From Phorcus lineatus (lineage: Eukaryota; Mollusca; Gastropoda; Trochida; Trochidae), in NCBI GenBank assembly GCA_921293015.1, contig OV121098.1, positions 15,566,161 through 15,630,160 of the forward strand: DNA of 64,000 bases, in the 5' to 3' direction. Numbering within the stretch: the first letter of the stretch is position 1; each line of letters starts with the position of its first letter. Both the position numbers and the translations under genes were made by a program. The notes under the pieces were generated by a model, which saw only the letters and a program-made list of their open reading frames with translations, searched no databases and was not told the origin of the DNA. Positions 1 to 9,540 of this stretch are shown here, piece after piece.

Positions 1-272
1 ACATACAGTGCCGAGACACCTTCGAACATCTAAGGTTTTTTGTCTTCTTCCAAAGCAATCCTTACTGACACTTAACTTCCAATTTTAGTTATAATGCTAA
101 GGTATTCGAACGTCTAATGTTATTGGCCTTTTTCCAAAGTAATCCTTACTGACACTAAACCACCAAATTCTAATCATAATGCTAAGATCTTCAGACATCT
201 ATTGTTTTGTCTTTTTCCAAAGCGATCCTTACTGTCACTAAACCACCAAATTCTAATCATAATGCTAAGGTC
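1..272. repeat. Tandem repeat, about 83-84 bp unit, three copies
   Basis: The landmark CCAAAG followed by ATCCTTACTG recurs at about 50, 134 and 217, giving periods of 84 and 83. Each unit also ends in a block containing ATAATGCTAAGG. Copies differ by substitutions and small indels, with the second and third more alike. The array starts at the window edge, so it may extend further left. It has no coding potential. Confidence 0.85.
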
Positions 273-756
273 GCCTTAAGGCCTTATGAAATGAAGTGAC
301 TAATGAAGACCCGATTCACTCGTTAAATTCTAGATAGATGTTTGACACGTGACGATACTCAGAGAACAAAGGACGATGAAAACAGTGCCTGATGCGTGAC
401 TGAGGAGAGTTACAGAATTTGAGACTTACAGTAATTCCTGGGCGGGTCTCTGGAGACTACATGGATACCTTTGCTTTTTAGTTCTCGGTTATTGTAGCTG
501 CATTTCTTGTTATAGCGATTGCTAAGTTGGTGACGGTTGAAGTTGATGGTACATAATAGCTCAGCGTATAAAGATTATAACTGGAGCAAGTGCGTCATAC
601 AACTGACGAAACGAATTTGATTTTTATGTCTTTTAGTTTTGATGATAAAGGTATGTCAATGTTTTTAGATCCATAAGCTATCCTATGTTTTCATGGTTTT
701 TTTTGGCATTGTTAGCATTTAAAGCGGTCCTCCTTTGAAGTAAAGAATACTATAAT
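273..756. other. Non-coding stretch, nothing recognised
   Basis: AT-rich sequence between two tandem arrays. I see no open frame, RNA gene, terminal inverted repeat or splice-framed exon here. Confidence 0.5.
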
Positions 757-1105
757 GAAGGCGTCATTAAGTGTGGCAAAAGGTGTAGGCGGAATGAAAT
801 GTAGGCTATTTTAGTTGAAGGCTAAATGAAGTGTGTCATAAGGTGTAGGCGGAATGAAATTTAGGCTATTTTAGTTGAAGGCGAAATGATGTGTGGCATA
901 AGATGTAGGCGGAACAAACGGTAAGCATTGTGAGGTGTAGGCGAAATGAAGCGTAGACAATATTAAGTGTGTGCGGAATGAATTATCGGTTAATAATGAA
1001 ATAGGGAGAGAAAATGCTAGATAACGGTTGACAGAGCAGGGGAGATAATGAGATGTAGGCAGAATAAGGTCAAAAAAGAATATGAGGTGTAGGCGGCGTG
1101 AGGTT
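757..1105. repeat. 60-bp tandem repeat decaying downstream
   Basis: The block AGGTGTAGGCGGAATGAAAT starts at 781 and again at 841, and a diverged form starts at 901, so the period is exactly 60 bp. From about 931 to 1105 only shorter GTGTAGGCG-containing pieces recur at irregular spacing. This suggests an older, eroded part of the same array. Confidence 0.85.
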
Positions 1106-1912
1106 GAGGCAGAATTAGATCAGGACTCACGGTGATAGTCAAGCTAAAACTTCAATTACGTTGACAAATACAACCAGACCTTATTGCTTTGTTGTAAAGT
1201 GTCACTTTGACAATTAACAAACTTTGATTTGAGTAGAATTTAGGTTGAATGTAAACGTTTCTAAGAGGCAGCTTAAAGGGAGATCATAAAGAATACTTTG
1301 GTTTAACAATGTAATAACAATAAACCTTAACCGATATTTCTTAAGGTTGTCTTTATGTCCAACTGATCATTTTTTTAAAAACTATCCATTTATCTCGCCC
1401 GTGTAAGATACATCATTGTTATGTTTGTACGTCATTATCAAACAAACAAGTGTTCAGTAACGCATTATTTTTCGGTATGTTCGCGAGCTCGGCGAACATC
1501 CAGTATTAAGAAAAGAAGAAAACCTGCATCGAACGTATCTTTGGACGTAAAACAAGTGAAGTATCGATTGATGCGCACCGATATTGTGTAGTTATGACGT
1601 CAAAATGACGTCACAATTTTGACTTCACAATGTTAAAACCACCGTTATAACAACAGCAACGTCGCGGCTATTTTAGATTCAGTACTCTGTCGGCGGCGAG
1701 GGTTACGAGTAATAAACGACGTACTTAATTTCATGCCATTTCATATTGTTTTTATTGTTCATTAATTTATCGCTCGTTTTATAGTTAATCATTTACTTCT
1801 ATTATGGAAAACGTATGTATAATAATAATCTTTTATCATACCAGAATTAGAAATACGGATACAATGGAAAAATGTTATCTAAACAAAAGTGACGGTCTTG
1901 ATGACTTTGATA
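1106..1912. other. Non-coding stretch holding a CRE pair
   Basis: There is no gene-like frame. The segment around 1390-1700 is richer in CpG than its surroundings and holds the two TGACGTCA palindromes listed separately. An oligomer at about 1396-1412 (TCGCCCGTGTAAGATA) recurs in reverse complement near 49,072-49,087, so part of this stretch is probably an old dispersed repeat. Confidence 0.45.
1595..1613. promoter_or_regulatory. Two CRE palindromes 11 bp apart
   Basis: Exact TGACGTCA octamers occur at 1595-1602 and 1606-1613. This is the full palindromic cAMP response element bound by CREB/ATF bZIP dimers. No nearby gene is visible, so function is unproven. Similar pairs sit in repeats at 6.05 kb and 48.99 kb. 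Confidence 0.4.
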
Positions 1913-1965
1913 AAAGGAAACTTACATAACAATTCAAATTCAAAACAAAGAAAATTGTAAACATG

Positions 1966-2057
<92 letters not shown>

Positions 2058-2106
2058 GAAACTTACATAACAATTCTAATTCAAAACAAAGAAAATTGTA
2101 AACATG
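1913..2106. repeat. (TA)n tract flanked by a 53-bp direct repeat
   Basis: A dinucleotide TA run of about 87 bp (1967-2053) lies between two 53-bp direct copies (1913-1965 and 2054-2106). Both copies begin AAAGGAAACTTACATAAC and differ at one position. The layout fits a slippage or template-switch duplication in which the microsatellite expanded between the copies. Confidence 0.9.
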
Positions 2107-2803
2107 TATATATATTAAAATAGTAAAAAGAATGTTCAAACTCTATGGTAATATATATTAAAAAGAAGAAGATGAAGTTGAATTACATTTGGCAAACGTT
2201 TTCATTATTCGTACCTGCTTCATCAGGCCGTTTAATGCAGTAATGCAGTATATATATATATATGCAATGGAGAAAATTATAAGTTGATGCTATTGCAACC
2301 AGGTACCACAGGGCGTGTTGTAACAATTATTCTTTTGTTTTGGTATTCTGAAAAAATAAACGACAAACATTTTAAGATGTTTATGTCGGTTGTTATGACA
2401 ATATGAATGAGTATACACTAATCGACCTTTTATTGTCACGCTGAAATAACCTTTGTTGATTTATAACAGATTGGCTGCTTGAATGCACGTATTTAGCCTT
2501 TCGTTTATAGTTTAAAGTATTTAAAAGATCTGTTGAAACATAACATATTCGTGGGTTAACTTTAAGTTTGTGTGATTGAGAAATTAAATAGTCATTGACA
2601 ATACAACTTGTTTGCTTGTTTTCCTATTAATATTTGACAAACAAAACATTTTAATAAAATTTCTGAATTCACGAGGACACGAGTTATTAAAGTCAAAGAT
2701 ATGTATAAGTACACTATAAGTGGTATCAGTGATTTATTGCCAGTTTGTAATGTCGAACCTTAAATAGTCGTTTTTAAAAGAGTATTTTGGATCGTCTGTG
2801 TCA
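2107..2803. other. Non-coding stretch, nothing recognised
   Basis: AT-rich, with a short TA run near 2250-2263. No gene, repeat boundary or RNA gene was identified. Confidence 0.45.
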
Positions 2804-2840
2804 CCCCCCCCCCCCCCCCCCCCCCCACCCCCACCCCCCT
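2804..2840. repeat. Poly-C tract with rare interruptions
   Basis: An uninterrupted run of about 23 C is followed by shorter C runs broken by A, A and T. On the opposite strand this is a G-tract with G-quadruplex potential. Run length in the assembly is likely unreliable. Confidence 0.95.
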
Positions 2841-4312
2841 CCAAGCCGTACATAAGCTTTAGAACTTCACTATACTTGTACAGTACTGAGAACTAATATC
2901 CTCATTGAAACCAGGTCTAACCTATTTCTGATACCACGCTGCGTTTATGATCTGAAGACTGTTCAATGGGAGTTGTGTAAGGTGACCTTTCCTCTCCAGC
3001 CAATTAGCAACTGGGCAAGTAAACCATCTGCACAATTTGATAATTTATCGGGCCTCTGATTGTTGAGATCTAATGGAGATGAATGGTCAGAAACAAGGCC
3101 ACCTGGAATGATTCCTATGGTGCAATACTCAGAGAAGAAATGTAGCTAGGCACAAGTGATAAGTTCTACTTGATCTAAATATAATAAGGGAACTATACAC
3201 CAAACGTTTTACTGCAGCTGCATGTTTTTTCGCCGGAAAAAATAATTGAATTGTGTCGAGGGGAGCTGCCATTTTCTAGGTTATTAAAATACACAAACAT
3301 AAAGTATGTATTAAACACTTATGTCAAAAAGATAAATATTTGAGGGTTATTGGCGGGTTAACCGGCGTTTTCACTGAAATGTCTGAAGATCTTTAATGAG
3401 CAATTCATTCATTTTGGAGGAAAAACGGTGCTTTATTCTTACAAAACATGTGACATGTAGGACCGGGTCACTTGATTTCCATTGAACATATCCAGTACGC
3501 ACTCAAGTCATAAATCTGCCACTTCTGTTGAACATTGGCAGCTCGTATAAACTACTTTCCTTACTGCAAATCAAACTTTATCTTTTGGGTCATAAAAAAT
3601 TCGTTCAAGACGTAATTCTGTATAATAACCTTGAGGTATACACAAGGAAAAAAGTATTTGTTGATATGTTTTGAAATCTAATTCAGCTACCTACTTATAT
3701 ACTGTATATGTACTCGGTGTCGTATTTTTTAAAGTAACAAAGTAACAAACCACCTGAACAAAACAGTCAATGAGATAATGATTCTTGAATGTAACCCACT
3801 GTTCAAACAATTGAGTAACGTCATGTCCATGGCAACTTACGCTGAAACAATCGTTGCTAGGAAAAGGTGATTTGTGCACATGTGCTCATATTGAAAATAT
3901 GTCACAGCTTACGGTTAACCCTATGGGTAATAAACACGGATGTTTGTTACATGTTCTAACATTGTGTGTTTACTTTCATCACATATTGTCTTGTATAGCG
4001 TGTCAAAGCAAACATATCGCAGTCATGTCAAAACATTCAGTGTTCACTTAACTACTCAAAAAACAGACTAGTTTAATAATAGTTTACGGGCAATAGCATA
4101 TCATTGCATTTTTAGTTCTTAGGTCTTCAGAGAATGACTTATTGTGTTGTCACAAATGCTTGTAATCTTGTAAAATAAATTCCGTTTGATTTGATTTACT
4201 ATCAGTGAAATATTGTCCCTTTAATTTCCCTGGTATGGATGTTAACGAACGGATCGGATGTTATCAAGGAGTGGTTGATTGATTGATTAAGCCTTGAGGT
4301 GTTGAGGATTAG
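2841..4312. other. Non-coding stretch, nothing recognised
   Basis: Two overlapping open frames of 62 and 65 codons on opposite strands near 3.7-4.05 kb show no protein features. They are the length expected by chance. No inverted-repeat boundary or RNA gene was seen. Confidence 0.5.
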
Positions 4313-4816
4313 AATTAACAAATTCATATTTTGTTATATGGTTAAAAAAGCCTTTGAATGTTTTGTATGACTTAAAAGGACAGTAGAACGTTTTTTTAAA
4401 ACATTATTTCTTTAAATTTATCTTTATTTATCTTCGATCAAACATGTCATTTTTCGACCCGATCATATGTAGTAGTAGATATAGATTGCATTACCAGGTA
4501 TTATGCAAAAACCACTGGCGGCCATTTTTGTGTGAACACCTTTAATCATATGAGGACGAGAACTGGATCAGCATAGCTAAGCTGGTCACAGGAACTGCTT
4601 ATTTTGATGAAATAGCATTGTCTTGCAAGTAGTAATATTTATCTTCGTTTTCGTGAGCACTTTGTTTACCTAAAAATACTACCACTTTACAGTTGTTCTT
4701 GGTCGACATACACCTCTACTAATCGCAAATTTCTGTTACACCAAAATTGTTATTATGAAATTGGCTCGTTTTTTCGCAATCGTTACTTCGATGACTGTTG
4801 TTGAAGTGGCAAACTT
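4313..4816 (+). mobile_element. Dispersed repeat family A, copy 1
   Basis: This ~505-bp block matches the reverse complement of 7188-7727 almost end to end. It includes a distinctive segment around 4494-4545 (ACCACTGGCGGCCATTTTTG). More diverged members occur at 18.25 kb and 37.22 kb. The left part carries GGACAGTAGAACGTTTTTTT, a motif also present at the ends of the other copies. It has no coding frame, so it behaves as a non-autonomous element. Superfamily is unknown: no clean target duplication was found. The pair forms a long inverted repeat with about 2.4 kb between the arms. Confidence 0.8.
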
Positions 4817-5459
4817 GATAGACACTGAAACTTCGTTTGATTTTGAGAGATACCTTAAGAGATGGTTTATTCTAAAACGAACACTTTGATATAGATATAT
4901 TCCTTATCAATCGAATTTAAACATTTTCTGTCAAGAGAGTTATTGAAAATGCAGATGTTGCAAAACTTATTTCCAAGTGTATATATAACTCTTACTCGCC
5001 ATACCGGAAGTCTGTCATGACACGTGGTCAATACGAGGGATGGAGGCCAATATGGATATTCTAAAGTAATGATATTTGTTTATTAATTAACTTTATTTAT
5101 AGGGTAGAATGTTAAGAATAGAATGATATTCATTATATTCACAGGCTATAGACTACCTACATCCTCTTGTGACCTATTACTGACTATTTTGGTATTCCCA
5201 TCGTTATCATGATGAGAAATATCGGCTATATTTATTGATGACGAATATTGTTAACACATACGACCGCGCTTAGGCTAATGATTATTTATAACGCTATAAA
5301 TTCTCTTCCTACTGTTGAAGGAGGTTATCTATGAAAAACATTCCAAGGAAATGATTCACATTATGAATACCAATAGTTATAAATTTCAGAATATCTTCTC
5401 AAAGCTATCTCAAAGCAGCCTTTTCTCTCTTGTTAGAATGAAATTGTTATGCCGAACAC
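4817..5459. other. Non-coding stretch, nothing recognised
   Basis: AT-rich single-copy-looking sequence between family A and family C elements. A 62-codon open frame at 5315-5503 runs into the family C element and has no protein-like features. Confidence 0.45.
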
Positions 5460-5777
5460 CATCCTGCTTCATCAGCGTAATTGAATCCTCTGATATCCTT
5501 TAAACCAAAAGCCTCGTATCGCTAGCTATCGAACCAGCCAATGAGACGACTCGCATCCAGCAACAGCGGCACAACCCGGATGGAAAATTCTGTTAAGTTC
5601 AAAAGAGTAGCTTCAAGCTCCATGGATAACGACATGCCATTGGCTGAAATAATAACAATTGAGCACAGCCCCGAACATCAAACCGCGCCAGCCGTACGAG
5701 GGATTTGACTCGAAAGAAATCAGGGTATATGTAAGGAGCTCGATCAGCGGATTCAATTACGCTGATGAAGCAGGATG
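5460..5777 (+). mobile_element. MITE family C, copy 1, with target duplication
   Basis: The ends are mutually inverted: CATCCTGCTTCATCAGCG at the left, and its reverse complement ending at 5777. The 7-mer CCGAACA occurs on both sides, one base away from the element on each side, and reads as a target-site duplication of 7-8 bp. The second copy lies at 14.86 kb. Compared with it, this copy lacks about 30 bp of the left inverted repeat and has frameshifts inside. It encodes no transposase and is a non-autonomous DNA transposon of uncertain superfamily. Confidence 0.85.
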
Positions 5778-5929
5778 GCCGAACATTTTTATTTCAAATT
5801 TCTCTTAACATATTCTGACAACTGCAAAAATCAATATCGATCTAGCATTTCCGGTTGCCGAATCATGCTATAGGTAGTATATACTATGAAACTGCTGTTC
5901 AGCTGATAGTAATATGTTAATTTATTATG

Positions 5930-6100
5930 TAAGCTTATTTTTCCGGCTATCCGATTGGTCGAGAAGCGGTCACGTGTCAGTCGACAGAAAAGCATATTGA
6001 CTTCACTCCGAGTCCGACCAAAAATGATATTGACTTGACATAGACATAATGACGTCAAACAGTTGTTACATGACGTCATACTATTGTTATCGTGACGTCA
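5930..6100. promoter_or_regulatory. Promoter-like module: CCAAT, E-box and three CREs
   Basis: Within 170 bp there is an inverted CCAAT box (GATTGG, about 5953), an E-box in GTCACGTG (5969-5976), and three exact TGACGTCA sites (6050-6057, 6071-6078, 6093-6100). A diverged partial copy at 6290-6350 repeats the order GATTGG, GGTCACATGACAG, TGACGTCA (6340-6347). The duplication suggests the module belongs to a repeat rather than to a host promoter, since no gene follows it. Confidence 0.4.
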
Positions 6101-6191
6101 TTTGACCGTCGTGTTGAACAATAGATCCAAATTGCTGTTCATGACTGTAGTTTTTCTTTTCTTTTCGTATCTAATTTGAAAAATAATAAAA

Positions 6192-6661
6192 CAATTATGG
6201 ACTGGTGAATTCGGTCAATACCTGTTTTTATAGACCCGTCCTCTGTCAATATTGCTTTCCTCGGGTCTATAAAAACAGTTATTATATGAATGGATTATTT
6301 CCGTCTTTCTGATTGGCCTACTTGGTCACATGACAGCAATGACGTCAAGCTATGTCAACCTGTATGGGTCGCGAGAAGTTGATATAACAATCCAAAGACC
6401 TCCGGTGGATAAAAAAATATTTCAAAAACCCCGTCTACCGGAAATACCAGAAGAATGGTAATTCAACACCTAATTCATATAATAAAACAATTATAGACTT
6501 CGGACTTGGTTGACTCAATGATTTATCGACCTTCGACATGTGATATTCACCTTGGCTTCGCCTCTGTGAATATCACATGTCCAAGGTCGATAAATCATTG
6601 GATCAACCTCACTTGAAATCAATAATTGTTTAGTATTGACCTCGTCACCAGTCTATAATTG
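6192..6661. mobile_element. Nested foldback element with two internal hairpins
   Basis: The outer arms 6192-6221 and 6633-6661 are inverted copies (about 26 of 30 positions match, containing GACTGGTGA and GGTCAATAC). Inside lie two independent hairpins, at 6222-6278 (17-bp perfect stem) and 6508-6608 (43-bp stem). No coding frame is present. The layout is that of a foldback-type DNA element. Confidence 0.7.
6508..6608. repeat. 43-bp stem hairpin with 15-nt loop
   Basis: The arms 6508-6550 and 6566-6608 are reverse complements with three mismatches. The loop (6551-6565) is CTTGGCTTCGCCTCT. Weaker complementarity continues outward to about 6488 and 6628. It would extrude as a stable cruciform or fold as an RNA hairpin if transcribed. 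Confidence 0.9.
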
Positions 6662-7086
6662 TATAGTATTATATATATATTAGCCTAGCTACATGACTAA
6701 GGTCAGTTTTTTCGGCACGAGACGAATTCAATGCTTTAACAACGGACCGAGGGCCTATATTATCACCGAATAAAATTAAAACGTTCTGAGAGTGTTCATA
6801 CTGTCTAAGGATAACGGTTATTCGCTAACGCTCCACTGTAGTACCCTGGGTTGCAACCCCACTAACCATGCGCGCTGTGACCTATGACCTATACACTATC
6901 TAAGAATTAGACAACTTACGCTTGAAGGCATGCGTTCTTTGTTGTGGATCACTGGGTAAAGCATGCAGATCTCTCAAAGCAGAGTAATCAAAATTTACCG
7001 CAGCTATTTTAGGGACATGCGAATATCATTTCATGGTTAAATGTGTAATAAACTCGACCTGATTACTACACTGGACTGGACTGGAC

Positions 7087-7183
7087 ATGATTACCATTGT
7101 CTCGGCGATCGCATCTGATCCGTGATTGGCGAAATTTATCCCAACCATCGCGGTAAAACTATTTGATTGGCTGGACCGTATGT
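7087..7183 (+). repeat. 97-bp perfect direct repeat, left copy
   Basis: Every base matches 7735-7831. Both copies run from ATGATTACCATTGTCTCGG to GGCTGGACCGTATGT. The copies bracket the family A insertion and are 648 bp apart. Confidence 0.95.
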
Positions 7184-7187
7184 AAAA

Positions 7188-7727
7188 TTTGCCACTTTAA
7201 CAACCGTCATCGAAGTAACGATTGTGAAAAAACGAGCCAATTTTATAATAAAAAAAGTTTTGGTGTAACAGAAATTTGCGATTGGTAGAGGTGTGTGTCG
7301 ACATTTAGCGACCAAGAACCAAGTGGTAGTATTTTTTAGAGAAACAAAGGGATCTCACGAAAACGAAGATAAATATTACCACTTGCAAGACAATGTAATG
7401 TAATCAAAAGAAGCAGTTCCTAATCGAACGTACCATGATCAGCTAAGCTATGCTGATCCAGTTCTCGTCCTCAAATGATTCAAAGGTGTTCACACAAAAA
7501 TGGCCGCCAGTGGTTTTTGCATAATACCTGGTAATGCAATCTATATCTACTACTACATATGATCGTGTCGAAAAATGAGATGTTTGACCGAAGATAATAA
7601 AGTTGGCATAACCTAATGTTCCTTTTTCGTAAATTTGAAGAAATAAATTTTTTTTAAAACGTATTACGGTCCCTTTACGTCATACGAAACAATTAAAGGC
7701 TTTTCAAACCAATAATATGCATTTGTT
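7188..7727 (-). mobile_element. Dispersed repeat family A, copy 2 (inverted)
   Basis: Reverse complement of 4313-4816, visibly diverged by substitutions and indels. It includes the diagnostic GGCCGCCAGTGG and ATACCTGGTAATGCAATC. It lies exactly between the two 97-bp direct repeats. The flanking copies are identical while the two family A copies differ substantially, so the flanking duplication is younger than the family's divergence. Confidence 0.8.
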
Positions 7728-7734
7728 ATTTCTA

Positions 7735-7831
7735 ATGATTACCATTGTCTCGGCGATCGCATCTGATCCGTGATTGGCGAAATTTATCCCAACCATCGCG
7801 GTAAAACTATTTGATTGGCTGGACCGTATGT
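7735..7831 (+). repeat. 97-bp perfect direct repeat, right copy
   Basis: Identical to 7087-7183. It abuts the right inverted terminus of composite B directly, so this copy occupies the ancestral position. The left copy ends where the nested family A material begins. Confidence 0.95.
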
Positions 7832-7996
7832 CACAGCGCGCAGCGTTTAGTGGGATTGTAACCCAGGGTACAAAGTCGAGCGTTAGCGTACGTTTTACCC
7901 TGAGACAGAATGGAATGTGTTGTATTCCTTCGTCTTCGATGTCGGAGTTCAGAGTCGAATACCAACTTCACCCGTAAGACATAACCCGCATAAGTC

Positions 7997-8113
7997 TCAT
8001 TCACTGGCTCGTTTAAGTCTTGCTAGCAGCATTTCACCTCCTTTCCCTGCCAGTTCTTCAGCATCCTTTGCCTGAACTTGTAAGTCCACCCAGAGATTTC
8101 CAATAGGATATTT
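7997..8113 (-). other. Coding-like segment, 38 codons, minus strand
   Basis: Read on the minus strand from just after an AG (8114-8115) to a TGA at 7997-7999, it gives an alanine/lysine/glutamate-rich helical peptide. It begins KYPIGNLWVDLQVQAKD and ends MLLARLKRASE. The composition is more protein-like than most chance frames here, and an AG precedes it as a terminal exon would require. I do not recognise a family. It could be a terminal exon, a fragment of a retroposed gene, or chance; the short length keeps confidence low. Confidence 0.2.
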
Positions 8114-8123
8114 CTAACCGCAG

Positions 8124-8215
8124 GTTATGATGCTTCATGCAAATTGTGTCGCAAAGCAGCAAAGCTTTATGACCAAGTGATAGACATTGCCGCGAGCAAC
8201 GCCTTGCAGAGAAGG
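8124..8215 (+). other. Coding-like segment, about 30 codons, plus strand
   Basis: After CCGCAG at 8118-8123 the frame starting at TAT 8126 reads YDASCKLCRKAAKLYDQVID and continues to a possible donor (AAG/GTTGGT at 8212-8217). It is open to a TAA at 8258. It contains a CxxC pair and looks helical. It sits back to back with the minus-strand segment at 7997-8113. No known domain is recognised, so this is recorded only as a candidate exon or gene fragment. Confidence 0.2.
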
Positions 8216-8285
8216 TTGGTAATCAGCCAATATAACAAATCTTACTTATGGTTAGCATAATACTAAAATATCTTCGAAAATGTAA

Positions 8286-8405
8286 GCCCTGGGGGTCGTT
8301 GCACAAAGCAACTTAACATTAACCTTAGTGTCATCATTTAACATTACACTAAGGCTACCTTAGTGACTTAAGGTCACCTTAGTGTTTTGTGCAACGGGAC
8401 CCTGG
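8286..8405. mobile_element. Short foldback MITE, about 120 bp
   Basis: The ends are inverted copies. The left reads CCCTGGGGGTCGTTGCACAA, and the right is the complement of CCAGGGTCCCGTTGCACAAA. Further inside, several ACTAAGG/CCTTAGT units pair with each other, so almost the whole element folds into one stem. It has no coding frame. Target duplications were not clear. Confidence 0.75.
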
Positions 8406-9399
8406 ATGATAGACTCTTGAAAGGAAAATTTCAGTAGTCAGAAGGCTCATTGATGTAAATAATGCAAATCAATCTTATAGCAACAAGGTTAGCAGACGTT
8501 GTTGCTACGTTCTGCGAGTCTGCCCGGGTCGTGTACAGCTCATTATTGAAGTTACCATGACTAACGGTAGAAAACGATGTTGACATGTTATATTTGATTA
8601 GACAAAAGTCTTTACAAAATTATATCGATTGAATAAAACTTGGTGTTTTTAGTTTAGTTCAAACTTTGCTGACAACAAAAGACGGAATCTTATCGAACAT
8701 TTTTTATTATAATGGAAGTGCCTTTGTTTTACTACAACATTCCATTAAACAAGACAGAGATGACAGATGAATAATGTTCATTCTAATATTTTTTATATAT
8801 AAAGTCTTAGTTTTTTTCAGGTCTCAATTTTTCTTTGTAATATGACATTTACATTTGGTTTGATTAGAAAATTGGAAACAAATTGTCTTAGTTTATCTTT
8901 CCAGTATGTACACAAATCATTGTTCCTGAATTGTTTATAAACCTCCTCGTGCTTATTAACATTGAATGCAAAAATGCCATGTGTAAATATAAGGTGGGCA
9001 CGATGATTTCCGCATCTAAATCAATGAATCATCAATGATTAGACTATTAGCAAAACACATTGCGGAAATTAGTCAATATCAAACCAATACTGACTAGAGA
9101 TGCATAAAATGATAATTTGATATGAATAAAAATATGCTGAAAATACTCGGGACAAAACAGAAGAAAATTTTTGTAAGAAAGTTAGTATTCTTAGAACTGG
9201 ATAGCTCTAAGCGATGAACTTTCCGTGTGAGATAAATGGTACTGTATAACGTTATTTCGCAATTGTTTTTCAAACCTTCACTTCCATGCATTAGTGAACG
9301 CAAGGTAGTATTATCAGCATTAAACAGGAGAGAGAATTTTTTCAGAAGTTTTGTCGGGTTGTTTCAGAAAATTCGTATCCTAATGCCTATCCGTTCAAT
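8406..9399. other. Non-coding stretch, nothing recognised
   Basis: AT-rich. A 69-codon minus-strand frame at 9094-9303 is hydrophobic at one end but has no start context or splice framing and is treated as chance. Confidence 0.45.
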
Positions 9400-9540
9400 A
9401 TAGAGACAATAAACAGGTTTAAGTCATGATTTGTTACTGGAAAGACAGACAGTGGCACGCGTCAAAATCTCAAACGTAATTTGGGAAACTAATTTACAGC
9501 AATGACAAGGTCAAACATGTGCAAGAAGAGGCAAGTTTGT
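9400..9540 (-). mobile_element. Family D core fragment
   Basis: It shares the core of the family D MITE: GACAATAAACAGGTTTAAGTC, then GACAGTGGC, CGCGTCAAA, CTCAAACGTAATTT and CTAATTTACAGCA. The same blocks occur in the same order at about 22,990-23,110. The TTAA-bounded ends of complete copies are not seen here, so this is a diverged or truncated relative. Confidence 0.6.

Larger units (their letters stand above)
6795..7918. mobile_element. Composite element B with about 60-85 bp inverted termini
   Basis: The left end 6821-6880 and right end 7831-7890 are inverted copies at about 80% identity, sharing GTACCCTGGGTT and CGCGCTGTGA. Weaker similarity extends out to about 6795 and 7918. The interior holds about 200 bp of unique sequence, a 97-bp direct repeat present twice, and a full reverse-orientation copy of family A between the two copies. 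No transposase frame is present. It is a non-autonomous transposon enlarged by a nested insertion or duplication. Confidence 0.75.

Noticed and set aside
3691-4051. Two overlapping frames on opposite strands as a small gene
   Set aside because: No start context, splice signals or protein-like features; typical chance length.
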